Assembly: GCF_029360765.1 (NCBI RefSeq)
Contig: NZ_JARKNA010000012.1
Coordinates: 62,001 to 126,000 of the forward strand
DNA: 64,000 nt
Reading direction: 5' to 3'
Origin: Terrimonas pollutisoli
GTDB lineage: Bacteria; Bacteroidota; Bacteroidia; Chitinophagales; Chitinophagaceae
Made by a program: the position numbers and the translations under genes
The notes under the pieces: model-generated
What the model saw: the letters and a program-made list of their open reading frames with translations, nothing else
What the model was told of the DNA's origin: nothing
Database searches by the model: none
Shown here: piece by piece, positions 9,547 to 18,190 of the stretch
Position numbering within the stretch: position 1 is the stretch's first letter
Layout: every line of letters begins with the position of its first letter

Positions 9547-10095
9547 TTAAAATGGGGTATAGTCAAATTTCTGCCCCCCGATGGATGCTTCATACATTAA
9601 TCCTCCTTTTTCCTGCGTAAATACCATTACTCCATCTTTGTACTTCACGTTAGCCGATGCGCCTTTTGTTACGGCCACAGCAGAAACCTGGGCAGCAAAC
9701 TCAAATTTGTTTTCTTTAAACCGATCGAGGGCAGCTTTGTTTTCGAAAAAGATTACTTCACGATAGGCCTGTCCGCCAAACTGGAAGCCCACACTCACCT
9801 GTTTCATTTTAGCACTTCCTATGGCAGAGCCTTTTTCATATACAATTCCGTTACCTGCTGCACCTCCCACACCGATGGCGCCTTTCCCCACATTGGGGAA
9901 TATTACGTACCCATAGGACTTTTCGAACAAATTTTGCATCAGTGCGTCAGACTTAATGAACTGCTCTTTTGCTTCCTTGCTGTCCGCTAAAAGTTTATCC
10001 TTTTTATCTTCCTGTGCCTGCAAACCAGCGGGAATGGCCAATGCTGTGACTGCCAGCAGAATCGTAGATACAGTTAACATTTTAAACTTTTTCAT
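9547..10095 (-). CDS. Exported lipid-binding SYLF (Ysc84) domain protein
   Basis: A 182-aa protein with a signal peptide (about 27 residues, ending ..PAGLQAQ). The mature protein shows the SYLF pattern: LFEKSYGYVIFPNVGKGAIGVGGAAGNGIVY, then KQVSVGFQFGGQAYREVIFFE and VSAVAVTKGASANVKYKDGVMVF, closing with GGLMYEASIGGQKFDYTPF. Eukaryotic SYLF proteins bind phosphoinositides and bacterial ones are secreted or periplasmic with unclear function. Length is typical. Single gene convergent with the DinB gene across a shared terminator. Confidence 0.9.
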   Translation of the reverse strand: MKKFKMLTVSTILLAVTALAIPAGLQAQEDKKDKLLADSKEAKEQFIKSDALMQNLFEKSYGYVIFPNVGKGAIGVGGAAGNGIVYEKGSAIGSAKMKQVSVGFQFGGQAYREVIFFENKAALDRFKENKFEFAAQVSAVAVTKGASANVKYKDGVMVFTQEKGGLMYEASIGGQKFDYTPF

Positions 10096-10517
10096 ACAAA
10101 TAGTTTTTTGTTTTCATTAACGACTGAATTATTGTAGGAACAGGTGATAGATACAAAGACTTTGCCAGTAAGAAATGACCGTGACGCCATTCCAAAGTAT
10201 CTGGTTCTGCGACACCATATTTTTTTATCAGTATTCATACAATATCAATGGATCGGATTTTTTGTGGTAGTCAGGATTAGATATTGAAAGCATAGAACAT
10301 TATCACAGGAGGTTTACAAGATTTTAACGGCTCCTGCAGGCTCATGTTACTTAAGTGAAAAGCCAGATCATATTTACATCCATCCGTGTTGCCGTCACTT
10401 GCTTTTTTTCAAAACTATTTATCATTCTGTGGATTAAAAAAGGAAAGCGCCGTTTGTGTATTAGATTTTTTTTCGATGGAAAATTGGTTTAAATTTTAGA
10501 AACTAAAACTCCTGGTT
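10096..10517. other. Intergenic region between divergent SYLF and outer-membrane protein genes
   Basis: 422 bp without a gene. It is AT-rich towards the plus-strand gene (poly-T near 10400 and 10470). Promoters for both flanking genes are expected here, but I could not identify a full Bacteroidota -33/-7 pair. Confidence 0.5.
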
Positions 10518-11438
10518 ATGAAAAAAATACTTTTTATCAGCCTGTTGTTTTCCCTTGAAATGTATGCTCAAAAACTTACCCTGCTTCCGCAAGTAGGCTT
10601 TGAGAATACAAAAACCTCACTCAACTTTAATGATCTTTCCACCATTTCGCCCATGAATATGAACTTTACTCCGCACGCAGGCATTCGGTTAGATTACCAG
10701 TCCAAAAAAGGTTTTGGTCCTTATATTGGTGTGAGTACAACAAGACCTGGAATAAATTTCAGATTTACAGATGCGGAAAACGTTATGAATTCTTTTTCGG
10801 CTGTTGCGGGTAATATGCAGGTTCGCCTGGAAAGTGGGTTGCAATATTCAATAAAGCCGATCACTTTAGGAAAATCGAAAAATATAGAAAAAATTACCGC
10901 ACCTGCTAATGAAAACAAAACAAAAAGCAATTGTGGCAGAACCTATCTTTCCAGCCGGTGTGGTAGTAAAGCAACTGAAAGCAAGAAGCAACCTGCAAAT
11001 CAGCGCAGTTGGGTTAGCATTCAGCCAGCTCTTGGTTTCGCCTATGTTCCTACTGCGAAAACAGGAGTCATCTCAAAAACCCAGGGGGGACAAACCATTT
11101 ACGAATACCGGGCGGGCTATCACAATGCAGCGTTCACAGCCGGTGCAGGTTTTGAATTTGGAAAAAATAGCCAACGAATAATGACTGCGACTATTTCTTA
11201 TTTCAATGGTATCGGCAACCTGAATGAAGAATCCATCACAACTTCAACGGGAACTAAACCAACCACCACCATCATTAAATCGGATGTGTCAGGTTGGAAC
11301 CTGAAAGTAGGTATCCCTTTTACGCTTGCGCAAAAAAAACAAAAACCGGTAGTAGAAATAAAACAAAAAAGTACGCAGGAGTACAAAGGAAAATGCGGCC
11401 AGTACCGGATAATTTATAAATCATGTCATCAGCAATGA
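10518..11438 (+). CDS. Putative outer-membrane beta-barrel protein
   Basis: A 306-aa protein with an 18-residue signal peptide (MKKILFISLLFSLEMYAQ). The mature part has alternating hydrophobic and aromatic strands with glycines (GIRLDYQSKKGFGPYIGVS, AFTAGAGFEFGKNSQRIM, SGWNLKVGIPFTLAQKK), suggesting a small barrel of the outer-membrane beta-barrel (PorT-like) type. A Cys/Ser/Lys-rich loop (about 130-160) interrupts it, and the tail after the last strand is basic with Cys residues. No functional family recognised. Confidence 0.7.
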   Translation: MKKILFISLLFSLEMYAQKLTLLPQVGFENTKTSLNFNDLSTISPMNMNFTPHAGIRLDYQSKKGFGPYIGVSTTRPGINFRFTDAENVMNSFSAVAGNMQVRLESGLQYSIKPITLGKSKNIEKITAPANENKTKSNCGRTYLSSRCGSKATESKKQPANQRSWVSIQPALGFAYVPTAKTGVISKTQGGQTIYEYRAGYHNAAFTAGAGFEFGKNSQRIMTATISYFNGIGNLNEESITTSTGTKPTTTIIKSDVSGWNLKVGIPFTLAQKKQKPVVEIKQKSTQEYKGKCGQYRIIYKSCHQQ

Positions 11439-11456
11439 TATGTTCCCAGCAAAAAA

Positions 11457-11482
11457 GGAGGCGCCTAAACCGCCTCTTTTTA
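11457..11482 (+). terminator. Rho-independent terminator
   Basis: GAGGCG (11458-11463) pairs with CGCCTC (11471-11476) over a 7-nt loop, preceded by six A and followed by TTTTTAAT. It separates the convergent barrel gene and nucleotidyltransferase gene. Confidence 0.75.
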
Positions 11483-11503
11483 ATAACTGACAATTCAAAA
11501 GCC

Positions 11504-12289
11504 TTATGGCTTCTTTTGTTTAATTTGTTCCATAAAATTTAGCACTTGTAGTTCTGCGCCTTTTTGCAGCATAACTTTCTTATCAAATAATTCACTTCTT
11601 AAACCCCGGTAAAGTTTTACGCAACTTTCAAAGGCGTTTAACAATGACGTCTTTTCATACTCCGCCAATGTTTCTTTTAAGGCTACCAGGTCCGCCGTGG
11701 TGAGCTGTGTCTCTACTTTGCGAACGCCACGGGGAAGATTCCCGTTTTTTATATGCAGCAACGGCCCGAAGACCACCGTGCGAAGAAAGCCAAGCGAATC
11801 ATATGCTTCAAAATATTCGCCACGACCAATTTTCAACAAGGCATAGTGTATCCATATCCAAAACCTGTCTTCAATCCATTGATATTCGGGATAGGGAAAC
11901 TTTGCTTGCGAATTATCCAGTGCAGTTTGTAATTGGTCATCTGTATCGGCTAAAATGACCGGCGTTTCAATCCGGTCGCTGAATTCTTCAACCGTTAAAA
12001 ACTTAATATCCACATGCAGTAAGGGGTTTTTATACAGGCAAATCAAAAGTCGCGGTTCACCTACATGCTCGCCGGTAAAACCTGTCAGCAACTCGCCAAA
12101 TTTTTGTGCATAAGAAAGCATCCTGGTAGTATCGCCTGCAATTTTTTCTTTTGTCACTAATATCAGGTCCAGGTCGGAGTATTCATCCAATTCAGCAGTC
12201 AGCCAGGATCCGGCAACGGCCAGCCCGATGACCGACGAATCTGTTTTCACCGTTGCTGCGGCTTTACGGGCAAATTCCTGTTGTGTCAT
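11504..12289 (-). CDS. Nucleotidyltransferase-fold protein (aminoglycoside adenylyltransferase-like)
   Basis: A 261-aa protein with the polymerase-beta-type nucleotidyltransferase motif AGSWLTAELDEYSDLDLILV, where Gly27-Ser28 and Asp39/Asp41 would bind nucleotide and metal, followed by an all-helical C-terminal half. The family includes aminoglycoside nucleotidyltransferases, and such Bacteroidota proteins are usually annotated only as nucleotidyltransferase domain proteins. The substrate cannot be told from the sequence, so a resistance function is speculative. Confidence 0.75.
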   Translation of the reverse strand: MTQQEFARKAAATVKTDSSVIGLAVAGSWLTAELDEYSDLDLILVTKEKIAGDTTRMLSYAQKFGELLTGFTGEHVGEPRLLICLYKNPLLHVDIKFLTVEEFSDRIETPVILADTDDQLQTALDNSQAKFPYPEYQWIEDRFWIWIHYALLKIGRGEYFEAYDSLGFLRTVVFGPLLHIKNGNLPRGVRKVETQLTTADLVALKETLAEYEKTSLLNAFESCVKLYRGLRSELFDKKVMLQKGAELQVLNFMEQIKQKKP

Positions 12290-12397
12290 CCTGCTAAAAT
12301 ACCAAGAACTGGGATTAAGAGCCAGTCAGATGCTTGTCAAGAGGATACTAATCCCTGCAAATAAAATTTTATTCACCACCCGATGCTCAAACCAACT

Positions 12398-13378
12398 TTA
12401 AGCGGCGCCAGCCCTCACTAACATTTTCACAATCTCTGCATGTCCCTTCTTTTTAGCCCAGGCAAGTGGTGTGGACCAGGCGGCGCCCGATTTATTGGGA
12501 TTAGCACCCTGGGCAAGCAGGAGTTCTACTATTTCAGGATGTCCCCACTTAGCGGCCAGGGCCAGTGGTGTAGATTGATATTCTTCATCGATCGGGTCGA
12601 TATTGGCCCCATATTGCAGCAGCAACGATGCCTTTGCAAGATTTCCTTTTTGCGCCATATCATGCAGCAGTGTAACATGGTGCCAGCTCATGGTGTTAGG
12701 GTTCATTCCCTTCTCCATCATATACTTTGCACCTTCGTCATGCTCAAAATAATAATATTGCGCCCATTTCAAAATATCGGGAACCTTTGCACCATAACTC
12801 ATCAGCAGGTCAATCATAGGACGGTTATTTTCTTTAGCCGCAAATGTTAATATCCCTTCACTCCAGAAGAAAGTATTATTCGACACAAACTCCGGATGTT
12901 CTTTTAATATTTCCCCGGTGCGTTGTAAATTTCCCTGGTCTACCACCCGCTCAAATTCTTTTTCCAATTCCGTCCGGTTATAAAGAATTTCTCCATTGTC
13001 GCCTTTATATTTTTGAAGCGTGGGTTGATTGGCATAGTCCTGCAATAACCAGGCAATATCATCGTGTTCCCGGTCCTGCGCAATTGTTTCCAGGCTTTCC
13101 TGGAAGGGGTAAATCTTATAAGTGGGATCGTGAGCACCCTCCTTCAATAAATAATGAACCATTTCGATATGCCCTTGCCGAACAGCAAAATGAATGGGTG
13201 GCGTATAATTGTATTGCGCATAAATCAGTTCAGGACATTCTTTTTCTAGTTTCTTTACCGTGGCCAGGTCCCCCTCATATCCCGCCAATAATATTTCCCA
13301 AACTTTGGTAGTGGTTGAAATAACATTATTGGCAAGCACCATGGGCAATGTTGACTTCAGTTCGTTGGGTTGTATCAT
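12398..13378 (-). CDS. Ankyrin repeat protein
   Basis: A 326-aa protein without a signal peptide. Ankyrin motifs are clear at the N-terminus (YNYTPPIHFAVRQGHIEMVHYLLKEGA) and in three C-terminal units (HVTLLHDMAQKGNLAKASLLLQYGANI, STPLALAAKWGHPEIVELLLAQGANPN, STPLAWAKKKGHAEIVKMLVRAGA). The middle is a more diverged ankyrin-like region. A protein-protein interaction scaffold with no enzymatic domain. A second, unrelated-looking ankyrin gene lies at 20730. Confidence 0.88.
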   Translation of the reverse strand: MIQPNELKSTLPMVLANNVISTTTKVWEILLAGYEGDLATVKKLEKECPELIYAQYNYTPPIHFAVRQGHIEMVHYLLKEGAHDPTYKIYPFQESLETIAQDREHDDIAWLLQDYANQPTLQKYKGDNGEILYNRTELEKEFERVVDQGNLQRTGEILKEHPEFVSNNTFFWSEGILTFAAKENNRPMIDLLMSYGAKVPDILKWAQYYYFEHDEGAKYMMEKGMNPNTMSWHHVTLLHDMAQKGNLAKASLLLQYGANIDPIDEEYQSTPLALAAKWGHPEIVELLLAQGANPNKSGAAWSTPLAWAKKKGHAEIVKMLVRAGAA

Positions 13379-13462
13379 AACTTTTGTTTTGATTCAACAA
13401 TAAAAAATGAAGAAAGCCTTATTTTAAATCTGATTTTCCATTCTAAGTCTGCCTAAGCTCAA

Positions 13463-14740
13463 TTATTGTTTATACACTACTCCCGCTTTCATCACAAACA
13501 CCACTTTGCCAAATGCCTTTGCGTCTCTTAATGGATCGCCATCTATGGCTACGATATCAGCTGTCTTGTTTGCTTCAATGCTACCCAACTTTTCTTTTTC
13601 TCCTAACAACTCCGCTGCATTGATAGTAGCTGATTTGATGGCGTCCATGGGTTTCATGCCGGCCTCTATCATATAACCAAATTCGAGCCAGTTCATCCCA
13701 TGCCTGAACACACCGGCATCCGTGCCAAATGCGATCTTCACTCCTTCTTTATGCGCTTTGGCAAAAGTCTTTTGTATCTGCGGACCGGTGGACAAGGCTT
13801 TTGGTGTAACGATCTCGGTATAATAGCCGGGAATTTTTGCGCTATCTGCGGTTGACTTTCCCGCGGTAATCGTTGGCACATACCAGGTGCCATATTGCTT
13901 CATTAGTTTTATTCCCTCATCATCCATAAAGGTTCCGTGTTCGATGGAATTTACGCCGCCGCGAATAGCCCTCTTGATACCTTCTGCACCGTGTGCATGA
14001 GCGGCAACCTTAAAGCCATAATCTTTTGCTGCCAGTACGATGGCTTTTATTTCCTCTTCGGTAAACTGTGCATTGGCTCCATCCTTAGCCTGGCTGAGAA
14101 CGCCACCCGTTGCCGTAATTTTGATGAGATCCGCACCATCTTTGTATCGCTGCCGCACCGCCTGGTAAGCATCTTCGGCGCCATTGATCACACCTTCTTT
14201 GGGTCCGGGGTCACCCATCAGGTCTTTACGATAACCATTCGTGGGATCTGCATGACCACCTGTTGTGGCAATTGATTTAGCTGCAGTAAAAATTCGTGGT
14301 CCTGTTATCCATCCTTTGTTAATCGCATTGCGCAACGAAACATTTACACCACTGCCTCCCAGGTCCCTTACGGTTGTAAAACCGGCCATCAGGGTAACAT
14401 TCGCATATTTGATTGACTCAAAAGCGACGTCCGGCGGGTTTAGCATAAAGCGGTCGGCTACATTTCCTTTTTTTGTTTCCGATTCCAGGTGCACATGCAT
14501 ATCGATCCAGCCGGGAGTAACGGTCATTGTTTTCAAGTCAATGTTCTTATCGTTGGCACCCGGTTGAGTAAACCCTTTCTCAATGGAACTGATCTTATCT
14601 TTCTCTACAATAATGGTCATATTTTTCTTTGGTTCATCCGCTATGCCGTCAATCAGGGTGCCGCACCAGATATAGGTTTTTTGAGCCGTGATGGTTGAGA
14701 AGATAAAAAGACTGGTTAACAGGAAAATGGTTTTACTCAT
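13463..14740 (-). CDS. Secreted amidohydrolase (imidazolonepropionase/prolidase-like)
   Basis: A 425-aa metal-dependent hydrolase of the amidohydrolase superfamily with a signal peptide (MSKTIFLLTSLFIFSTITAQ). The ATG at 14740 is preferred over the upstream TTG at 14746. Metal-ligand motifs visible: WIDMHVHLE (HxH on strand 1), a Lys in DLIKITATGG, VAAHAHGAEG and SIEHGTF (His ligands), and FGTDAGVF (Asp). The C-terminus has the usual LGEKEKLGSIEANKTADIVAIDGDPL segment. These exported enzymes often hydrolyse Xaa-Pro or other amide substrates; the exact substrate is not evident. Confidence 0.88.
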   Translation of the reverse strand: MSKTIFLLTSLFIFSTITAQKTYIWCGTLIDGIADEPKKNMTIIVEKDKISSIEKGFTQPGANDKNIDLKTMTVTPGWIDMHVHLESETKKGNVADRFMLNPPDVAFESIKYANVTLMAGFTTVRDLGGSGVNVSLRNAINKGWITGPRIFTAAKSIATTGGHADPTNGYRKDLMGDPGPKEGVINGAEDAYQAVRQRYKDGADLIKITATGGVLSQAKDGANAQFTEEEIKAIVLAAKDYGFKVAAHAHGAEGIKRAIRGGVNSIEHGTFMDDEGIKLMKQYGTWYVPTITAGKSTADSAKIPGYYTEIVTPKALSTGPQIQKTFAKAHKEGVKIAFGTDAGVFRHGMNWLEFGYMIEAGMKPMDAIKSATINAAELLGEKEKLGSIEANKTADIVAIDGDPLRDAKAFGKVVFVMKAGVVYKQ

Positions 14741-14851
14741 CAGCAATTTGTTTTAGCATTTAAAAATAACCACTTTCAACCGATAAATGCTTTGTCCCGC
14801 TTACCACAATTTCTTTAACTTGATCACTCATTATTTAATTGTATTGGGCAT

Positions 14852-15436
14852 ATGAATATCAATATTGCTTTGCTGCGTGAAAAAGTAAATGCCTATAAAC
14901 AGGTATTAGCAAACACCCGCAACTACCGCCAGGAATGGAAAGACAAGACCAGGCAGTTTATTAAAAACATGTTGCAGGATATTATTCAACAAACAGAGCT
15001 GAAAGCTTCTGTCGTCGAAAAAAACAATATCGAAAACCTGGAAGCGGTAATCCTCGACCTTGGCCGGAGCAGCAGCGGCATTGCTGAAAATTTGGAAAAC
15101 GCCGATGTAAAACGGATCATGGTAAAAAATAATGGATCACTCATCTACCAGCAATTATTCAATGGTAAAATCATGGTGATGCTCGTGAGTCCGCACATTG
15201 AAGGATATGGTGAACCCAAGTCTCCAAAAAGCCTGCAAATAATAAGGCCGGATGAAGTGGCGGAGCAGGCAATTTTTCGTCATGTAAAAGATCTGCTGGA
15301 TGATATTACCGGATGGGAAGACTATGATGATGAAGATCCCAAAACAAAAGTTCCTTTTCAACCTATTGGCTTCCGCCATACGGTTGGGCTTACAGACAAT
15401 AATGGTGATGATGCAGCGGATGTAACGAAACAGTGA
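14852..15436 (+). CDS. Conserved hypothetical protein
   Basis: A 194-aa soluble protein with no signal peptide and no recognised domain. The N-terminal half is helical and charged (LREKVNAYKQVLANTRNYRQEWKD..), the middle holds a compact alpha/beta stretch (SLIYQQLFNGKIMVMLVSPHIEGYG), and the C-terminus is very acidic (DDITGWEDYDDEDPKT, DNNGDDAADV). Its stop is only 7 bp from the stop of the convergent TPR gene, with no terminator hairpin between them. Confidence 0.65.
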   Translation: MNINIALLREKVNAYKQVLANTRNYRQEWKDKTRQFIKNMLQDIIQQTELKASVVEKNNIENLEAVILDLGRSSSGIAENLENADVKRIMVKNNGSLIYQQLFNGKIMVMLVSPHIEGYGEPKSPKSLQIIRPDEVAEQAIFRHVKDLLDDITGWEDYDDEDPKTKVPFQPIGFRHTVGLTDNNGDDAADVTKQ

Positions 15437-15443
15437 GCTATAT

Positions 15444-16406
15444 CTACCTGGGGCTGATATTATGCAGCTTTAAGATTTCAAAAAACCTTTCTTCTTTACC
15501 ACCTTTTTTCATCTCTGCATAAATAATATTAATGATTTTTTCCGCGTCTGTTCTATAAGGGGATTTTTGCTGAATATATAAATTATAGGCCTTACACATA
15601 TTATCAAGACCTTTTTCATGATCATTTAAGTAAGCAGTGTATATCTGCCCCTTTCCAAAATAAATTTCCGGGTTGTCTTTATCCAGTTCCGCCAGTCTTT
15701 CATAAGCTTCGATGGCCTTGTCATACTCTTTTTTAAAACGATACACTATCGCAATATTCTGCAAGGGCATGAGCCCCGTTGGATCGATTGACAAAGATTT
15801 GTTGTAAGCATCCAATGCTTTATCATATTCACCCAGCTTTCTATACGCTATCCCAATATTATCCCACGCAAACGCAAATTCAGGGTCAATTTTCACAGCC
15901 TTTTCATAATATTTTATAGCTTTTTTGTAATTCTCTTTTTTTGATTCATCGATCCCTTTATAGTATAACTCAAGAGCTTTTTCATTATCAGAGAAAGATT
16001 TTTTGCTTTCTTTATCGCTTGAAGAAATTTTTTCTTTAACTGCCTTGCAGTTTTCCATTAAATATCTTTCTATTTCATAGTAAGCAGCTTTATACTCCGG
16101 CGAGTCTTCATTTCTATTTACTGTAATTTCAATTTGTTTTTTCCCACTTTTTTCTTTTGCTGTTTTAGTCAGGCTATCGACGTTCGCCAGTTGGGAAGTA
16201 AGCTGATAAATGTTGGTTTGCAAATCGATGCATCTGTTTATTTCCTTTGCAATTTCCTCTTTAGCTTTATTACTTATTTTGATTGAATCGATGCATTTAC
16301 AGCTGATTTCTGATAGTTCTGCAAGGAGTTTTTCTTTTTGACAGATTCCTTTTACACAGAATAAAAACAATGCTACAGCGCTTATTACTAATTTCATTTT
16401 ACTCAT
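15444..16406 (-). CDS. Exported TPR-repeat protein
   Basis: A 320-aa protein with a signal peptide (MSKMKLVISAVALFLFCVKGICQ). Residues about 25-125 are Lys/Glu-rich helix with a few Cys. Four consecutive TPR units follow (ALELYYKGIDESKKENYKKAIKY, FAWDNIGIAYRKLGEYDKALDAY, PLQNIAIVYRFKKEYDKAIEAY, EIYFGKGQIYTAYLNDHEKGL). Probably a periplasmic interaction scaffold. The AT-rich codon use is stronger than in the histone-deacetylase-like gene next to it. Confidence 0.85.
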   Translation of the reverse strand: MSKMKLVISAVALFLFCVKGICQKEKLLAELSEISCKCIDSIKISNKAKEEIAKEINRCIDLQTNIYQLTSQLANVDSLTKTAKEKSGKKQIEITVNRNEDSPEYKAAYYEIERYLMENCKAVKEKISSSDKESKKSFSDNEKALELYYKGIDESKKENYKKAIKYYEKAVKIDPEFAFAWDNIGIAYRKLGEYDKALDAYNKSLSIDPTGLMPLQNIAIVYRFKKEYDKAIEAYERLAELDKDNPEIYFGKGQIYTAYLNDHEKGLDNMCKAYNLYIQQKSPYRTDAEKIINIIYAEMKKGGKEERFFEILKLHNISPR

Positions 16407-16551
16407 AAGGTTTACGAAGGAGGGTATATAATTTTGGTCAGGACGAAAATGAAAAAAGATAATTGAAAAGTGAAATCTTTTTGCTTTTTTCTGACTTTTA
16501 GATTAATCGTCAAAAGAATCTCAATAAATCAAACCCACGACGCCTCGACGA

Positions 16552-17520
16552 TCAGTTCAACCCATACACATCCTTTGCCAGCCTGAATGTATTGCAATGT
16601 GCTTCGACTATCATGCGGATGTCTGGTGAATAGCCACCGCCCATAGCTACTGCGCAGGGAATATTATGTTTTTGTAGTTTACTAAAAACGATCTCATCTC
16701 TTTGTTTGCAACCATTGATGCTGATGTCAAGTTTGCCAAACTTATCGGTTTTCAAAATATCTACACCGGAGAGATAAAAAGCAAAACCGGGTTTTACTTT
16801 TTCAATAAGCATATTCAACGTGTCCCTGAGCAAGGGAAGATAGATATCATCTTTTGTTCCATCTTTTAAACCAATATCGAGGTCGCTTGTCTCTTTGTGA
16901 AAAGGATAATTGTGCGCCCCATGCATGCTGAATGTAAAAACCTTTTTATTGTGCTCAAACAACTTTGCCGTACCGTTGCCCTGGTGCACATCCAAATCGA
17001 TGATTAATATTTTATTTATTTTTTGCCGGTGTAATAAATAGTTTGCCGCTACCCCGAAATCATTCAGCAGGCAAAAACCTTCGCCCCTGTCGGCAAATGC
17101 ATGATGCGTGCCACCGGCTACATTCAGGGCTACACCATTTACAAAAGCATGATTACAACAATCAATGGTGCCCTGTGTGATGATCAATTCACGATGTGTC
17201 AGTTCAGGCGATTGGGGAAATCCAATATGCCGTTGCTCTTTGGCAGACAATGTCTGTTTCTTTAATTTATCCAGGTAATCACGGGTGTGAGTCAATAAAA
17301 CAATATCATCCGAACAGGCAGTGGGAGAAAAAAGATTGCCGTTATTGATACTGCCCTCGTATAGCAATTGCTCGGGTATCAATTCATATTTGAGCATGGG
17401 AAAGCGATGCCCCTCCGGCAAAGGATGGGCATAAATGGGATCATATGCAATATGTAAACCTTTTGGGGTTATTTGGATCAATGTTTTTGAAATAACGGCA
17501 AATTTACTAAGGCCGCACAA
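16552..17520 (-). CDS. Histone-deacetylase-family amidohydrolase
   Basis: A zinc deacetylase of the arginase/HDAC fold, close to the bacterial class II/IV type. Visible active-site elements are GGTHHAFADRGEGFCLLND (paired His), IIDLDVHQGNGTAKLF (DxH zinc ligands), MHGAHNYPF, and SGVDILKTDKFGKLDIS (second zinc Asp). The opening HIAYDPIYAHPLPEGHRFPM is typical. The furthest start is TTG at 17520 (322 aa); a second TTG at 17481 would give MIQITPKGLHIAYDP and fits the usual N-terminus better. Bacterial members deacetylate small acetylated amines or lysines; substrate unknown. Confidence 0.9.
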   Translation of the reverse strand: MCGLSKFAVISKTLIQITPKGLHIAYDPIYAHPLPEGHRFPMLKYELIPEQLLYEGSINNGNLFSPTACSDDIVLLTHTRDYLDKLKKQTLSAKEQRHIGFPQSPELTHRELIITQGTIDCCNHAFVNGVALNVAGGTHHAFADRGEGFCLLNDFGVAANYLLHRQKINKILIIDLDVHQGNGTAKLFEHNKKVFTFSMHGAHNYPFHKETSDLDIGLKDGTKDDIYLPLLRDTLNMLIEKVKPGFAFYLSGVDILKTDKFGKLDISINGCKQRDEIVFSKLQKHNIPCAVAMGGGYSPDIRMIVEAHCNTFRLAKDVYGLN

Positions 17521-17622
17521 ACCTTAAAAAACAAAAAGGCAACGATCTACCTCACCGGTTGCAGATTAATTGATATAGACCGGTGATCGGGTTTTGAAAT
17601 GAACGATGCCCCGATAAAAATG

Positions 17623-17994
17623 TCAGGTATTCTCTTGTACAAATCGCAACGTATTGCCATCGGCATCGGTTACATAAAACTCCCTGTTGCCCCAACTTTG
17701 GTCGAGCGGTCCCTGGTGGACAGGTGAACTTTCTTTACTCGATGTATCGAGTCCCCTGCTTAAATATTTTTCAAACAAGTTGTCTATATCCTGTACCAGT
17801 ACATTGGCGGCAATTCCAATCTTTTGATCGCCTTCCAAACTTGTCAGCATCAATTCTGCATCCCCATTTTTCAAAGCAACCACCCAGTCATCTGCGGATG
17901 CGCCGGCTTCTTTTAATTCAAAATCAAGTATAGTAGTGTAAAAATTTATAGCCTGCTGCATATTGCGGCAGCGAAAAATCGGAATCATTTTCAT
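17623..17994 (-). CDS. VOC-family (glyoxalase/bleomycin-resistance-like) protein
   Basis: A 123-aa single-domain protein with the paired beta-alpha-beta-beta-beta pattern of the vicinal oxygen chelate fold: IPIFRCRNMQQAINFYTTILDF at the start and WGNREFYVTDADGNTLRFVQ at the end, where the NREFYVTDADGN segment and Glu are characteristic. Length matches bleomycin-resistance/glyoxalase-like proteins. The role could be antibiotic binding or an unknown metal-dependent reaction. Confidence 0.85.
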   Translation of the reverse strand: MKMIPIFRCRNMQQAINFYTTILDFELKEAGASADDWVVALKNGDAELMLTSLEGDQKIGIAANVLVQDIDNLFEKYLSRGLDTSSKESSPVHQGPLDQSWGNREFYVTDADGNTLRFVQENT

Positions 17995-18018
17995 GTTGCA
18001 ATGATTACTTTTTTATAT

Positions 18019-18150
18019 TTCCTCCGGGGCTCCACCCGTAGTTATTCAAATTTAAGCCCGAAGGGCTTGACAAGCACCCCAAAATATTGATTAGCCGCAG
18101 GACGATCAGGCTCCTTACGCTTTCCAAATTTCCTTCAGGATGAAATATAT
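18019..18150. repeat. REP-like intergenic repeat remnant
   Basis: The spacer between the VOC gene and the lipoprotein gene holds CTCCGGGGCTCCACCCGTAG, a GTTATTCAAATTTAAGCCC segment and a small AAGCCC-GAA-GGGCTT hairpin near 18053-18067. From memory this wording (CCCGTGG-GTTATTCAA-CCCGAAGGG) is a common dispersed non-coding repeat in Bacteroidota genomes; only this one copy is visible here. A short open frame across it (18005-18187) looks accidental. Confidence 0.45.
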
Positions 18151-18190
18151 CAGCGTTGAGTCTTTTCTGTGAATGACGCTTCATCACTGT

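Noticed and set aside
11504..12289. A specific antibiotic-resistance gene (aminoglycoside)
   Set aside because: Only the generic nucleotidyltransferase motif is visible, so resistance cannot be claimed.
18005..18187. 60-aa minus-strand protein
   Set aside because: It runs across the REP-like repeat sequence and has no protein features.
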